Assembly (NCBI GenBank): GCA_020073465.1
Contig: JAIQFC010000008.1
Coordinates: forward strand, 1 to 64,000
Length of the DNA: 64,000 nucleotides
From: Terriglobia bacterium
GTDB taxonomy: Bacteria > Acidobacteriota > Terriglobia > Terriglobales > Acidobacteriaceae
Direction of reading: 5' to 3'
Shown here: piece after piece, positions 1-7,133 of the stretch
Numbering within the stretch: the stretch's first letter is position 1
How the letters are laid out: every line of letters begins with the position of its first letter
The notes under the pieces: generated by a model
What the model saw: the letters and a program-made list of their open reading frames with translations, nothing else
What the model was told of the DNA's origin: nothing
The model's database searches: none
Translations under genes and position numbers: made by a program

Positions 1-2
1 AG

Positions 3-272
3 ACTCTGCGGCTGCAGCGGAGTGTGGCACAGATGCAGGCGGCGCGCGACGTGGCGGAACTGGAATATGAGATCGCGCAGAAGGGTCTGGAGGCCGTCCA
101 TACGCGCATCGATGCGGGGACGGCGACGCTGCATGATCTGGACGACGCGCGGGGCCAGGCGAGCGAGCGGTTTATCGCGCTGCAGGACGTTACATTTGAG
201 CTCGAGCGGACGCAGGTGGGGCTGATGCGGGCCACGGGCGATTTGGAGAGATGGGCGATGGGGGCACACTAG
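3..272 (+). CDS. C-terminal part of a TolC-like outer-membrane efflux protein (5' end outside window)
   Basis: The frame is open from the left edge and ends in TAG at 270-272, so only about 90 C-terminal residues are present. They are helical, rich in Ala, Glu, Gln and Leu, with a pattern (QAARDVAELEYEIAQKGLE..., then LHDLDDARGQASERF) like the periplasmic helical barrel of TolC-family proteins, ending in a short ERWAMGAH tail. The family's role is as the outer-membrane duct of tripartite efflux or type I export. The other pump genes would lie upstream, outside the window. The stop codon lies just before a structured repeat. The assignment rests on helical periodicity and composition rather than a diagnostic motif, so it is moderate. 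Confidence 0.55.
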   Translation, partial: TLRLQRSVAQMQAARDVAELEYEIAQKGLEAVHTRIDAGTATLHDLDDARGQASERFIALQDVTFELERTQVGLMRATGDLERWAMGAH

Positions 273-279
273 GCAGTGC

Positions 280-362
280 CGCCCCTACGGGACTCGCTCG
301 AGCTTCCCACTCTACCCGGCACTTCCGTGCCGGGCTATCACATACCGCCCCTACGGGGCTGG
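280..362 (+). repeat. 83-nt multi-hairpin repeat, copy 1
   Basis: Layout: a 14-nt hairpin (280-293, CGCCCCTACGGGAC), a 21-nt spacer, a 20-nt hairpin (315-334, CCCGGCAC-TTCC-GTGCCGGG), an 11-nt linker and a 17-nt hairpin (346-362, CGCCCCTACGGGGCTGG). The copy at 16406-16488 has exactly the same block lengths, but its stem sequences differ with compensating changes. It starts 8 bp after the TolC-like gene. Confidence 0.8.
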
Positions 363-713
363 AATTTGCTGATCCCTTCCACGTCTTCATTCGGAATTCA
401 GTTCTCACCCTCACTTTGAAACCGTTCCATCCTTGGGGACGCCAGCCGGTGGCCGCCGGGACGGCGGCGCTACTTTCGCGTCGCCCCGACCCGTTTACCT
501 CGTTCCCGCTCAGCGCGTCTTTTGCCTGTTCAGGGCATCTAAAGTTCTATTCGACTGATGAGGGTTCCCTCCCCCGAGGCTAGCTAGTAGATTGAAAGCA
601 CGGCATTTCCTGTTGCAACAGTCCGTGTCCTTCTGGGGTTGGGGAACCTGCGGAAATACTGGGTCGAACCGAGAAACTCCGGGCCCGAATGCTAAAATAA
701 TTGGATACTCACT
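363..713. other. Intergenic region upstream of hpnJ
   Basis: I see no convincing gene. It holds GC-rich hairpin-prone sequence (around 430-475, GGTGGCCGCCGGGACGGCGG) and, close to hpnJ, an AT-rich TAAAAT at 693-698 that could be a -10 box about 16 nt before the start codon; no good -35 box accompanies it. Confidence 0.4.
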
Positions 714-2183
714 ATGCCTCTAAAAACACTGTTTCTGAACCCCCCTTCGTTTGAGAACTTCGACGGAGGCGCCGGCTCGCGCTGGCCTGCCACCCGCGAG
801 ATAGAAAGCTATTGGTACCCCGTTTGGCTGGCTTATCCGGCGGGCATGCTGGAGGGGTCGCGGCTTCTGGATGCGCCTCCGCATTATGTAACGGCGGAGC
901 AGACGATCGAGATTGCCAAGGAATACGAGTTCCTGGTGCTGTTCACCTCAACTCCGGGGTTTCCGGGGGACATTCGGCTGTCGCAGGCGATTAAGAAGGG
1001 GAATCCGAAGATCAAGATCGCTTTCGTCGGACCGCATGTGACGGTGCTGCCGGAGAAGTCGCTGCGGGATTGTCCGGCGATCGATTTCATCTGCCGCAAG
1101 GAATTTGATTACGCAGTAGTCGATTACGCCAAGGGCAAGCCACTCGCGGAGATTCCGGGAGTGTCCTTCCTGAAGGATGGGAAGGTTGTACACAATCCGG
1201 ACGCGCCACAGATTCAAGATCTGGATGCGCTGCCGCACGTGACCGACATCTACAAGCGCGATCTGGACGTGACGCGGTACAACGTGCCGTTTCTGTTGAA
1301 TCCGTATGTTTCGCTTTATACGACGCGTGGCTGTCCGGCGCAATGCACGTTCTGCCTGTGGCCGCAGACGTTGAGCGGGCATCCTTGGCGGAAGCGCTCG
1401 ACCGATGATGTGGCGCGGGAGATGGCGAAGGCCAAGGAATATTGGCCGAACGTAAGAGAATTCTTCTTCGACGATGACACGTTCAACATCCAGAAGGCGC
1501 GCACCATCGAGCTTTGCGCGAAGCTGAAGCCGCTGGGGCTGACGTGGTCTTGCACCTCCCGTGTGACCACCGACTACGAAACGCTCAAGGCGATGAAGGA
1601 AGCGGGATGCCGGCTGCTTATCGTCGGCTACGAGTCGGGCGACCAGCAGATCCTGAAGAACATCAAGAAGGGAGCGACCGTCGAGCGGGCGCGGCAGTTT
1701 ACTAAGGACTGCCACAAGCTGGGGCTGGTCATCCATGGCGACTTCATCATGGGGCTGCCGGGCGAAACGCACGAGACCATCAACAACACGATTGCGTTTG
1801 CCAAGGAGCTGGACGTGGAGACCATCCAGGTATCGGTGGCGCACGCTTATCCGGGCACCGAACTCTACGACTACGCGGTGAAGAACGGGTTCATGGCGGC
1901 GGACAACAAAATGGTGGACGAAGGCGGACACCAACTGGCGCACATCCAGTATCCGGGGCTTCCGGCCGACGACATTCTCTCCGCGGTCCATCGCTTCTAC
2001 GACGAGTATTACTTCCGGCCGAAGGCTGTGTTCCGCATTCTGAAGAAGGCGGCGTTCGACGGCTCGGAGCGGAAGCGGTTGTACAAGGAAGCGAAAACCT
2101 TCCTGAAGGTGCGGTCGATGCGCAACAAGCTGGTGAAGCAGCACAGCGATGAAGCGGCGGCCGCGGCCGCCGGAGCCGATTGA
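714..2183 (+). CDS. hpnJ: Hopanoid biosynthesis B12-binding-type radical SAM protein HpnJ
   Basis: 489 residues. The N-terminal ~170 residues resemble a cobalamin-binding Rossmann domain. The radical-SAM cluster motif CPAQCTFC (C-x3-C-x2-C) lies near residue 205, in the context TRGCPAQCTFCLWPQTLSG characteristic of HpnJ, followed by a B12-radical-SAM core (FFFDDDTFN, GYESGD, GDFIMGLPGET). In the family HpnJ acts late on the bacteriohopanetetrol side chain, in forming the cyclitol ether head group from the glucosamine form. The core hopanoid genes lie 14 kb away on the other strand, so this is a separate locus; two small membrane proteins follow. The C-terminal Ala-rich tail (EAAAAAAGAD) looks non-conserved. 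The ATG follows an AT-rich leader. Confidence 0.9.
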   Translation: MPLKTLFLNPPSFENFDGGAGSRWPATREIESYWYPVWLAYPAGMLEGSRLLDAPPHYVTAEQTIEIAKEYEFLVLFTSTPGFPGDIRLSQAIKKGNPKIKIAFVGPHVTVLPEKSLRDCPAIDFICRKEFDYAVVDYAKGKPLAEIPGVSFLKDGKVVHNPDAPQIQDLDALPHVTDIYKRDLDVTRYNVPFLLNPYVSLYTTRGCPAQCTFCLWPQTLSGHPWRKRSTDDVAREMAKAKEYWPNVREFFFDDDTFNIQKARTIELCAKLKPLGLTWSCTSRVTTDYETLKAMKEAGCRLLIVGYESGDQQILKNIKKGATVERARQFTKDCHKLGLVIHGDFIMGLPGETHETINNTIAFAKELDVETIQVSVAHAYPGTELYDYAVKNGFMAADNKMVDEGGHQLAHIQYPGLPADDILSAVHRFYDEYYFRPKAVFRILKKAAFDGSERKRLYKEAKTFLKVRSMRNKLVKQHSDEAAAAAAGAD

Positions 2184-2200
2184 AGCAAAACAGACTTGTT

Positions 2201-2284
2201 ACCACGGAGGCACGAAGACACAGAGAAAGTCACTTATTGTTCTTGTTTTTCTTTTCTTACTCCGTGTCTCCGTGCCTGTGTGGT
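2201..2284. repeat. Inverted-repeat element (ACCACGGAGGCACGAAGACAC family)
   Basis: The left arm 2201-2228 (ACCACGGAGGCACGAAGACA...) and right arm 2255-2284 (...TCCGTGTCTCCGTGCCTGTG) are imperfect inverted copies around a T-rich centre. Similar CACGGAG/CTCCGTG palindromes are widespread small dispersed elements in environmental genomes. It sits between hpnJ and the next gene, so it may act as an RNA hairpin within one transcript. Confidence 0.7.
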
Positions 2285-2298
2285 GAGTTAATCTTCAC

Positions 2299-2748
2299 GT
2301 GACTTTTCGCAAGTATCTGGTGGTGGCGGGAGTAACCGTCTTTGCGGCGGCGGGTGACTCCATGCTCTCGCATGGGATGAAGCAGGCCGGCAACATTTCC
2401 CTACACCATCTGTCGAGCCTCTTTCTGGCGCTGTTGAATCCCTGGGTAGCGGTGGGGATTCTACTCCTGCTGGCCTTCTTCGCAGCCTACATGAACGCCC
2501 TTTCCTGGGCAGACCTTACTTACGTACTGCCGGCGACTTCGCTGGGATATGTGTTGCTGGCCCTGGTGGCGAAGTTTGCGCTGCATGAGCAGATCAGTCC
2601 GATGCGCTGGCTGGGAATTGCGCTGATTTCTGGCGGCGTGGGATTTGTGGCGGGAGGCGAGGCGCTGACCTCGCATGCCCATCATGAACATGCCCCGCGC
2701 AGCGTGGAAGCGGAGCCGATCGCGATTCCCAGTGGAGCGGAATCATGA
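2299..2748 (+). CDS. EamA/SMR-type small membrane transporter, first of a pair
   Basis: 149 residues with GTG start at 2299. Four predicted membrane segments (about residues 5-20, 45-62, 70-90 and 97-118) and the DMT-superfamily pattern ALSWADLTYVLPATSLGYV and LHEQISPMRWLGIALI, which resembles one half of EamA or a small multidrug resistance/ArnE-F-type protein. The C-terminus carries a His cluster (SHAHHEHAP). The stop overlaps the ATG of a paralogous gene (ATGA), so the two are translationally coupled and probably form a heterodimer. Downstream of hpnJ, a role in moving a lipid or head-group intermediate across the inner membrane is possible but only inferred. Confidence 0.8.
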   Translation: MTFRKYLVVAGVTVFAAAGDSMLSHGMKQAGNISLHHLSSLFLALLNPWVAVGILLLLAFFAAYMNALSWADLTYVLPATSLGYVLLALVAKFALHEQISPMRWLGIALISGGVGFVAGGEALTSHAHHEHAPRSVEAEPIAIPSGAES

Positions 2749-3125
2749 AACATCTCCATACGTGGGGCGCGATTTTCGTGATTGTGTTCGCGTCGGTTGT
2801 GGGCGATGTACTGCTGACACGCGCCATGAAGCAGGTGGGAGACGTTCATGCCCTGCTGCGCCGCTCGGGATTGTGGACGGTGGCGGGGCGCGTGTTGAGT
2901 AATCAGAATTTTGTGTTGGGCGTGGCGGCGATGGCCGTCGCGTTCTTCAGCCTGCTGTTTGCCCTGTCCTGGGGAGACGTCAGCCTGGTCGCGCCCGCGG
3001 CCGCTTCGCTGACGTTCATCGGCAATGCGTTTGCCGCCAGAATTTTTCTGCATGAGCGCGTCGACCGCCGGCGGTGGATTGCGGCTTCCCTCGTGGCGGC
3101 GGGTGTGGCGCTGCTGGCGGGGTGA
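2745..3125 (+). CDS. EamA/SMR-type small membrane transporter, second of a pair
   Basis: 126 residues, starting inside the stop of the preceding gene (ATGA overlap). Four hydrophobic segments; ALSWGDVSLVAPAAASLTFIGNAFAARIFLHERVDRRRWIAASLVAAGVALL matches the C-terminal half-pattern of EamA/ArnF-like DMT proteins. It is a diverged paralogue of its partner (shared GD.(M/L)L...AMKQ(A/V)G near the N-terminus and ALSW(A/G)D). Such pairs usually assemble as antiparallel heterodimers. The substrate cannot be read from the sequence; the hpnJ context suggests a lipid-linked one. Confidence 0.8.
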   Translation: MKHLHTWGAIFVIVFASVVGDVLLTRAMKQVGDVHALLRRSGLWTVAGRVLSNQNFVLGVAAMAVAFFSLLFALSWGDVSLVAPAAASLTFIGNAFAARIFLHERVDRRRWIAASLVAAGVALLAG

Positions 3126-3146
3126 AATGCGTTGAAAGGGCACGTC

Positions 3147-3174
3147 CCCGTGTGGGGACGGACACTCCTGTCCG
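3147..3174 (+). repeat. CCCGTGTGGGG-GGACACTCCTGTCCG repeat, copy 1
   Basis: A 28-bp unit of two small hairpins. An almost identical copy (one base shorter) lies on the opposite strand at 5466-5492, so the two copies bracket the pentapeptide-repeat gene in inverted orientation. A separate hairpin, GGCGCGGCT-CTA-AGCCGCGCC, follows near 3282-3302. Confidence 0.75.
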
Positions 3175-3382
3175 TCGCCCTTGACGTTGATCTTGATTTT
3201 GACGCTGATCTCCCAGAGCACCGAGGCTGCCCATTTGCCAGCACATCAGCAGCGTACTGAATCGACTCCATTTTGAAAAGGGCGCGGCTCTAAGCCGCGC
3301 CGTATGCGTCTCAAGCTCAGAGCACGCCATCCTGTTGAGGTCCGTGGTTCCCCGCTTTCGAAGTACCAAGTCCTCTTGATCG

Positions 3383-4942
3383 TCAGCGGCGAAACCGTCT
3401 CCGTACTGCCAAGAGCAACAGTGCCGCTTGGATTGGAACTAGCACTTGCTCCGCAATCACGATCAACCGTCCCCGCCTCAAGGTAAAGGCGTACACCGCG
3501 TCCCTCTGAAAGGTCGCGACCTGGAGAGAGTGAAATAGGCCAGCGGGACAGCGCCTCAACCACGAGGAGGCCATTTGCACAGCTCCGGGGTTGCCTCGTG
3601 CTGGGCCAAGCTCTAGCCATGGAATAGCGAAAACGAAACCGGTGACTAAAACAATCCCCAGCAGGACGAGCAAGGCCTGCACATAGTTGCTCCCGTACGA
3701 ACTGGCTAGCTTGTACACGCTAAGAACTGCCCTTGAAGACAACGACTCCTTAGGGTCACGCCGCTTCATCTCCATTGCTCCACAAAAACAATCCTCAGCG
3801 AGGTCCAAAGCGCGGACATTGTCGAAGTTATTGATCAACTTGCGGTAGGCAATCGCGACAAGTTCGTATTCGGAATGACCCGCTCCCGCGTCAACGGTTC
3901 TCTCTTTTTCCCTACCGCCCTCCAAGATGTCTAGCTCGTCCTGCAACACCATGCGCCCCGACCGCCGACGATGCCAACGCACGTCTTCCAAGTTCACGTG
4001 TTCCACATCACAGTTGAGGAACCGCGCCCGCAGACCTCCCTTGGAGCCTTTATTGACTTGTGTAAACCACACCCGAGTCGGCTTCTCAAATTGCACGTCG
4101 CTGAAATCTGCAACCACCTTATTGCCAGTGCTGTCGCTCCCGAAAGTTGAAAGCTGAAACTCCGCCTCGCCGGAAAACGTTGCTCCGTCAAATGTTGCAC
4201 CCAGCTGGAATCGGGCTGCCCCGAACCTAGCACTGCCGAACTTTGCCCGCTCGAAGGAGGCTCGGCCGTCGAATGCGGCGTGTCCAAACTCCGCCAGTTC
4301 CGAGAACTCCGCCCAGTCGAAACTAGCGGTTCCATGAAATGTCGCCCGGAAGAACGATGCACCACCGCAGAACCTAGTGAAAGTAAAGTTTCCCGCCTCA
4401 AAGCTGGCATTGTTGAAGTCAGCCTGGACGCGAAAAGCCGCAGTGCCAAAATCTGCAAGACTGCCAAACCTACTGTTGCCAAATGACACCCGACTGTGGA
4501 AATCAGCAGACTTGAAAATTGCCTCGCCGAACTCTGCGCCACCGAAGGTGGTAACCGCCTCGAAACGAGCCTCCTCGAAATTGGCTTTCTGCTTAAAGAT
4601 CGCCTCGATAAAATTCGCCTCGCTTCTATTGAACGTCGCCCTAGCAAACACCACGTTTTCTTCGAACATAGCAGAACCGAAGTTGCACCCATAGAACGTT
4701 GCCTGTGTGAAGTTTCCGTCTTTCGCGAATCTAGCACCACAAAATGAGACCGGCCCCGGAAACGCCACACCGATGAAACACGCGTATTCAGAAAAGACTG
4801 CCCCTTCAAAGTTCACTCCTGGCGGAAAGTAGAAACTCCTGAAATCTAGTACTCCCAATGTAGTGCGTTGAGACTTGCCCGCAATCAGTGCCTCCACCTC
4901 GAACTGGAAGAGGTCGACTGGCTTGGTCCCAGCATAGTGCAT
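3383..4942 (-). CDS. Pentapeptide-repeat-like protein with C-terminal membrane domain
   Basis: 519 residues. Residues ~30-290 are a long run of degenerate xFxxAxF units (ADFNNASFEAGNFTFTRF, SFDWAEFSELAEFGHAAF) predicted to form a right-handed quadrilateral beta helix, followed by a charged linker and two hydrophobic segments (around QALLVLLGIVLVTGFVFAI and VLVPIQAALLLLAV) near the C-terminus. Pentapeptide proteins of this build (soluble solenoid plus C-terminal pair of helices) occur as membrane proteins of unknown or channel-like function. By eye its base composition is more AT-rich than the neighbours and it sits between inverted repeat copies, hinting at acquisition. Direct function is unknown. 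Confidence 0.75.
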   Translation of the reverse strand: MHYAGTKPVDLFQFEVEALIAGKSQRTTLGVLDFRSFYFPPGVNFEGAVFSEYACFIGVAFPGPVSFCGARFAKDGNFTQATFYGCNFGSAMFEENVVFARATFNRSEANFIEAIFKQKANFEEARFEAVTTFGGAEFGEAIFKSADFHSRVSFGNSRFGSLADFGTAAFRVQADFNNASFEAGNFTFTRFCGGASFFRATFHGTASFDWAEFSELAEFGHAAFDGRASFERAKFGSARFGAARFQLGATFDGATFSGEAEFQLSTFGSDSTGNKVVADFSDVQFEKPTRVWFTQVNKGSKGGLRARFLNCDVEHVNLEDVRWHRRRSGRMVLQDELDILEGGREKERTVDAGAGHSEYELVAIAYRKLINNFDNVRALDLAEDCFCGAMEMKRRDPKESLSSRAVLSVYKLASSYGSNYVQALLVLLGIVLVTGFVFAIPWLELGPARGNPGAVQMASSWLRRCPAGLFHSLQVATFQRDAVYAFTLRRGRLIVIAEQVLVPIQAALLLLAVRRRFRR

Positions 4943-5040
4943 CAGGCACTTTGATTCGGGGGGGCGGCGTTGCTCCCGTATAACGGTCTACCGCAAGGCT
5001 TGTGATCGGCCATCTCGACTGGGCAACCGTCCATAGAGCT

Positions 5041-5185
5041 GTCCCACCCTTCTGCTGCTGCGTTGGGCCCACCACTGCAGAGGTTGCCCCATCTTTGCGC
5101 ACTTTGCAAGGTTGGGCCCACTCTGCGGACTTGTGCTTCCTCGCGTGCTAGGTTGCCCCACCGTTCGTTTCTTGAAGGGTGGGAT
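5041..5185. repeat. Cluster of three degenerate GGGTGCCCCA-type REP units
   Basis: Three successive imperfect hairpins: 5041-5070 (GTCCCACCCTT...TTGGGCCC), 5082-5120 (GTTGCCCCATCTTTGCGC...TTTGCAAGGTTGGGCCC) and 5152-5184 (GTTGCCCCACC...GAAGGGTGGGA). They belong to the family found better preserved at 6438, 14535, 27839, 62982 and 63339. Confidence 0.65.
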
Positions 5186-5465
5186 TCCACGTCGTGTCCG
5201 GCTTGGGATTTCTCGCTGAGGCCCCAGGCGACCTTCGTCCCCAAGGCGCACTGATGATCCCCATCGCTCACCGTCTTCGCAGTGCGGGGAAAGGATGTTG
5301 CACTCCGGCCTCGCAAGAGTTGGGGCCCTCTACGGCGAGAACGATCAAGGCACCGGGGCTAAAGCCGGTTTTGTTTCCGGCTTACACGGCGCTGAAAGCG
5401 CCGCCCTTCCATGGTGGCGAAGTGGATCGTGGTGGTTAACAAGAGTTGAGGTGGGACAGGGCGGG

Positions 5466-5492
5466 CGGACAGGAGTGTCCGCCCCACACGGG
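5466..5492 (-). repeat. CCCGTGTGGGG-GGACACTCCTGTCCG repeat, copy 2 (inverted)
   Basis: Reverse complement of 3147-3174 with one missing base. Together the two copies flank a 2.3-kb segment carrying the pentapeptide-repeat gene. Confidence 0.75.
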
Positions 5493-5542
5493 CACTGCAT
5501 ACCTCATTGGCGCTCCATTCACCGTGGTGGTCTTCACTCACT

Positions 5543-5575
5543 TACGTAAGGTCCCCTTCGGCTTCGCTCAGGGCA
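5543..5575 (+). repeat. Fragment of the GGTCCCCTTCG...CTCAGGGCAGG repeat
   Basis: GTCCCCTTCGGCTTCGCTCAGGGCAGG matches the internal block of the MITE-like element at 35625-35825 (GGTCCCCTTCGACTCTGCTCAGGGCAGG) and the block inside recN near 27795. Only this part is present; the terminal inverted repeats are missing. Confidence 0.6.
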
Positions 5576-5699
5576 GGCGCTACTGGACTCGCGAAAATCC
5601 GATGCCTACCCAGAGCTCACGCGTCACAGTCGTTCCTCGGAAATGTGTTAGATTACGTCGCCATGACGGGCCACTCGGGCCTGAGGTCAGCGAAAACCA

Positions 5700-6218
5700 A
5701 TGAGACACCAACCCTGGAACCCAAAAGTACCAATTGAGTCGGCCTTGCCAGACAAGGACAAGTACAGTTCTCTGCACGAAGCCTACAAGAAGCACTCCGC
5801 GGAGTTGGCTTCCCTGGAGGATCGCCACAACAAGTCTTTGCTCCTGATTCTCGGGCTTTTCGGGGCAGGCACAACCGCCGCCTCCACCGTCAGCCTGGAG
5901 GGAGAGCCGTGGGCTGCAGGGTGTTTTACCTTGATCGTGTTCTGTATCGGATGTGTGGGCTTACACCTTACTCATGAGGCCGATGATTTAAGAAAGGCCG
6001 TTCGGGATTTGTTGGTGCGGTGTGAGCTGGCGATGCAGTTTTACACCCCGGATGCGTTCGTGAAGGGTAAACCGCTGTATGACGATGCGGAGCGTGAGTA
6101 TCCCACGAAGGGTGGAACTCTGACGATACCGAGCTATGTCGCAATCGCCTTTGCCACAGTCTTGCTCATCTTCCTCATCTGGTACAACTGCTGCCACGGG
6201 CTGCCCAAGAAAGGTTAG
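5700..6218 (+). CDS. Hypothetical three-helix membrane protein
   Basis: 172 residues, ATG start. A hydrophilic, probably coiled N-terminus (YSSLHEAYKKHSAELASLEDRHNK) precedes two hydrophobic segments (about residues 47-65 and 72-92), a hydrophilic stretch of ~50 residues and a third segment near 147-165 (AIAFATVLLIFLIWY). I do not recognise the family. N-terminal coil plus paired helices is seen in several small effector-type membrane proteins, but no partner gene is adjacent, so nothing is assigned. It lies in the repeat-rich accessory stretch downstream of the pentapeptide protein. Confidence 0.6.
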   Translation: MRHQPWNPKVPIESALPDKDKYSSLHEAYKKHSAELASLEDRHNKSLLLILGLFGAGTTAASTVSLEGEPWAAGCFTLIVFCIGCVGLHLTHEADDLRKAVRDLLVRCELAMQFYTPDAFVKGKPLYDDAEREYPTKGGTLTIPSYVAIAFATVLLIFLIWYNCCHGLPKKG

Positions 6219-6622
6219 AGGCGTCCAGCTCCAATGATCTTGAAGGCTGCTCAGGGGGGTCAGTTTCGGGAAGAGGGCGAGTAAGAGCGAGCCGAGCTTT
6301 GCTCGGCCTGGACGGGCGAGGGCGCCCGTCCCTACACGCGCCTTCCCGCACGAGCCCTTCCTTATACAACGGCGGGATCGTCAGCGTGTGCTCGGGAGGC
6401 TTGGCACCTGCTGGGGGAGATGAACCCCGTCCCCCGCTCCTTTCGCAAAGTGCCCGAAAGAATGGGGCACCCGGCTCACATGATGCGGAAAGGTGAGCCA
6501 ACCCATTCATCCAGGTCCGTAACAGATTACTGTCCCAACCATCGGCCTTTTGCTCATGCCGCATGCACCTCCGTCACCTGTCTACGAGCGAGGGCTGCGG
6601 CGTACTCTTTCCGAACCAAACC
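6219..6622. other. Intergenic region with hairpins, no gene
   Basis: Two adjacent hairpins at 6291-6331 (GCCGAGC-TTT-GCTCGGC, then GGACGGGCG-AGGG-CGCCCGTCC) and a REP unit at 6438-6473. I see no coding signal. Confidence 0.6.
6438..6473 (-). repeat. GGGTGCCCCA-type REP unit
   Basis: On the minus strand this reads GGGTGCCCCATTCTTTCGGG followed by CACTTTGCGAAAGGA, the same order of blocks as the copies inside recN and the membrane protein at the right edge. Confidence 0.7.
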
Positions 6623-7051
6623 ATGAACTCAATACCCTCCCCGCAACGACAAGAACGACGTGACACGCGCTATCCTCTGCAACTGCCTGTCTCCGTCAAA
6701 CTCGACTACAAGCAGATGCCCGCGCGCTCGGAGAACATCAGTCTCCGGGGCATTCTCCTTTCCAGCGCGTTCCTGATTCCGGAAGGCTCCACGGTGGATG
6801 TGGCGGTTGGAGTCGCGCATCTGCCCAACCCCGGCATACAGCTCAGCGCGCGCGGCACGGTACTTCGAGTCCAGCCGTGCGTCTCTGGGGCTTTCGCCGT
6901 CGCAATCGCATTGGAGCGCCCTTTCGGGTTTGCGCGCCAACACTCAGACTCAGGCTCCCACGGGAAGGGCTCTCGTGCCGCCGAAGGGAAAGGTAACACC
7001 TCCGCGAGCCGAGGGATGTACTTCGCCCCGGTCTGGTACACGGAGACTTAG
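6623..7051 (+). CDS. PilZ-domain protein
   Basis: 142 residues from the ATG at 6623; the longer in-frame extension upstream looks non-coding. The N-terminal QERRDTRYPLQLPVSVK followed by SENISLRGILLSS fits the PilZ c-di-GMP-binding signature (RxxxR ... D/NxSxxG), though the second motif reads NISLRG. After ~100 residues the sequence turns low-complexity (Ser/Gly/Lys), possibly a disordered tail. PilZ proteins couple c-di-GMP to motility, pili or polysaccharide; a pilin gene lies 8 kb away. No operon partner. Confidence 0.7.
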   Translation: MNSIPSPQRQERRDTRYPLQLPVSVKLDYKQMPARSENISLRGILLSSAFLIPEGSTVDVAVGVAHLPNPGIQLSARGTVLRVQPCVSGAFAVAIALERPFGFARQHSDSGSHGKGSRAAEGKGNTSASRGMYFAPVWYTET

Positions 7052-7133
7052 CCGCGGCCCCCTGTAATGCCCCGGCTCCCATCTCCACTGAGGGCCACGG
7101 TACTCAGGCTCGCTCGAAGGAAGTTCGTCCCAT

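Larger units (their letters stand above)
4943..5699. other. Repeat-rich intergenic region without a credible gene
   Basis: Contains a cluster of degenerate REP-like units (5041-5185), hairpins around 5353-5410 (CGGGGCTAAAGCCGG and GGCGCTGAAAGCGCC), the second copy of the CCCGTGTGGGG repeat (5466-5492) and a partial TGTCATCCC-family fragment (5543-5575). Open frames here simply read through repeats. Confidence 0.7.

Noticed and set aside
251-583. 110-residue frame after the TolC-like gene
   Set aside because: Begins in the repeat and reads through it; no ribosome-binding site or protein-like composition.
948-2144. A 398-residue minus-strand frame opposite hpnJ
   Set aside because: Arg/His/Leu-rich antisense artefact; hpnJ carries the conserved radical-SAM motif.
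5041-5185. Closely spaced similar hairpins considered as a CRISPR-like array
   Set aside because: Units differ in sequence, spacing is irregular and there are no cas genes; they fit REP units.
4988-5251. Open frame through the repeat cluster (87 residues)
   Set aside because: It reads through degenerate hairpins and its translation (Gly/Gln/Arg/Pro) follows the repeats.
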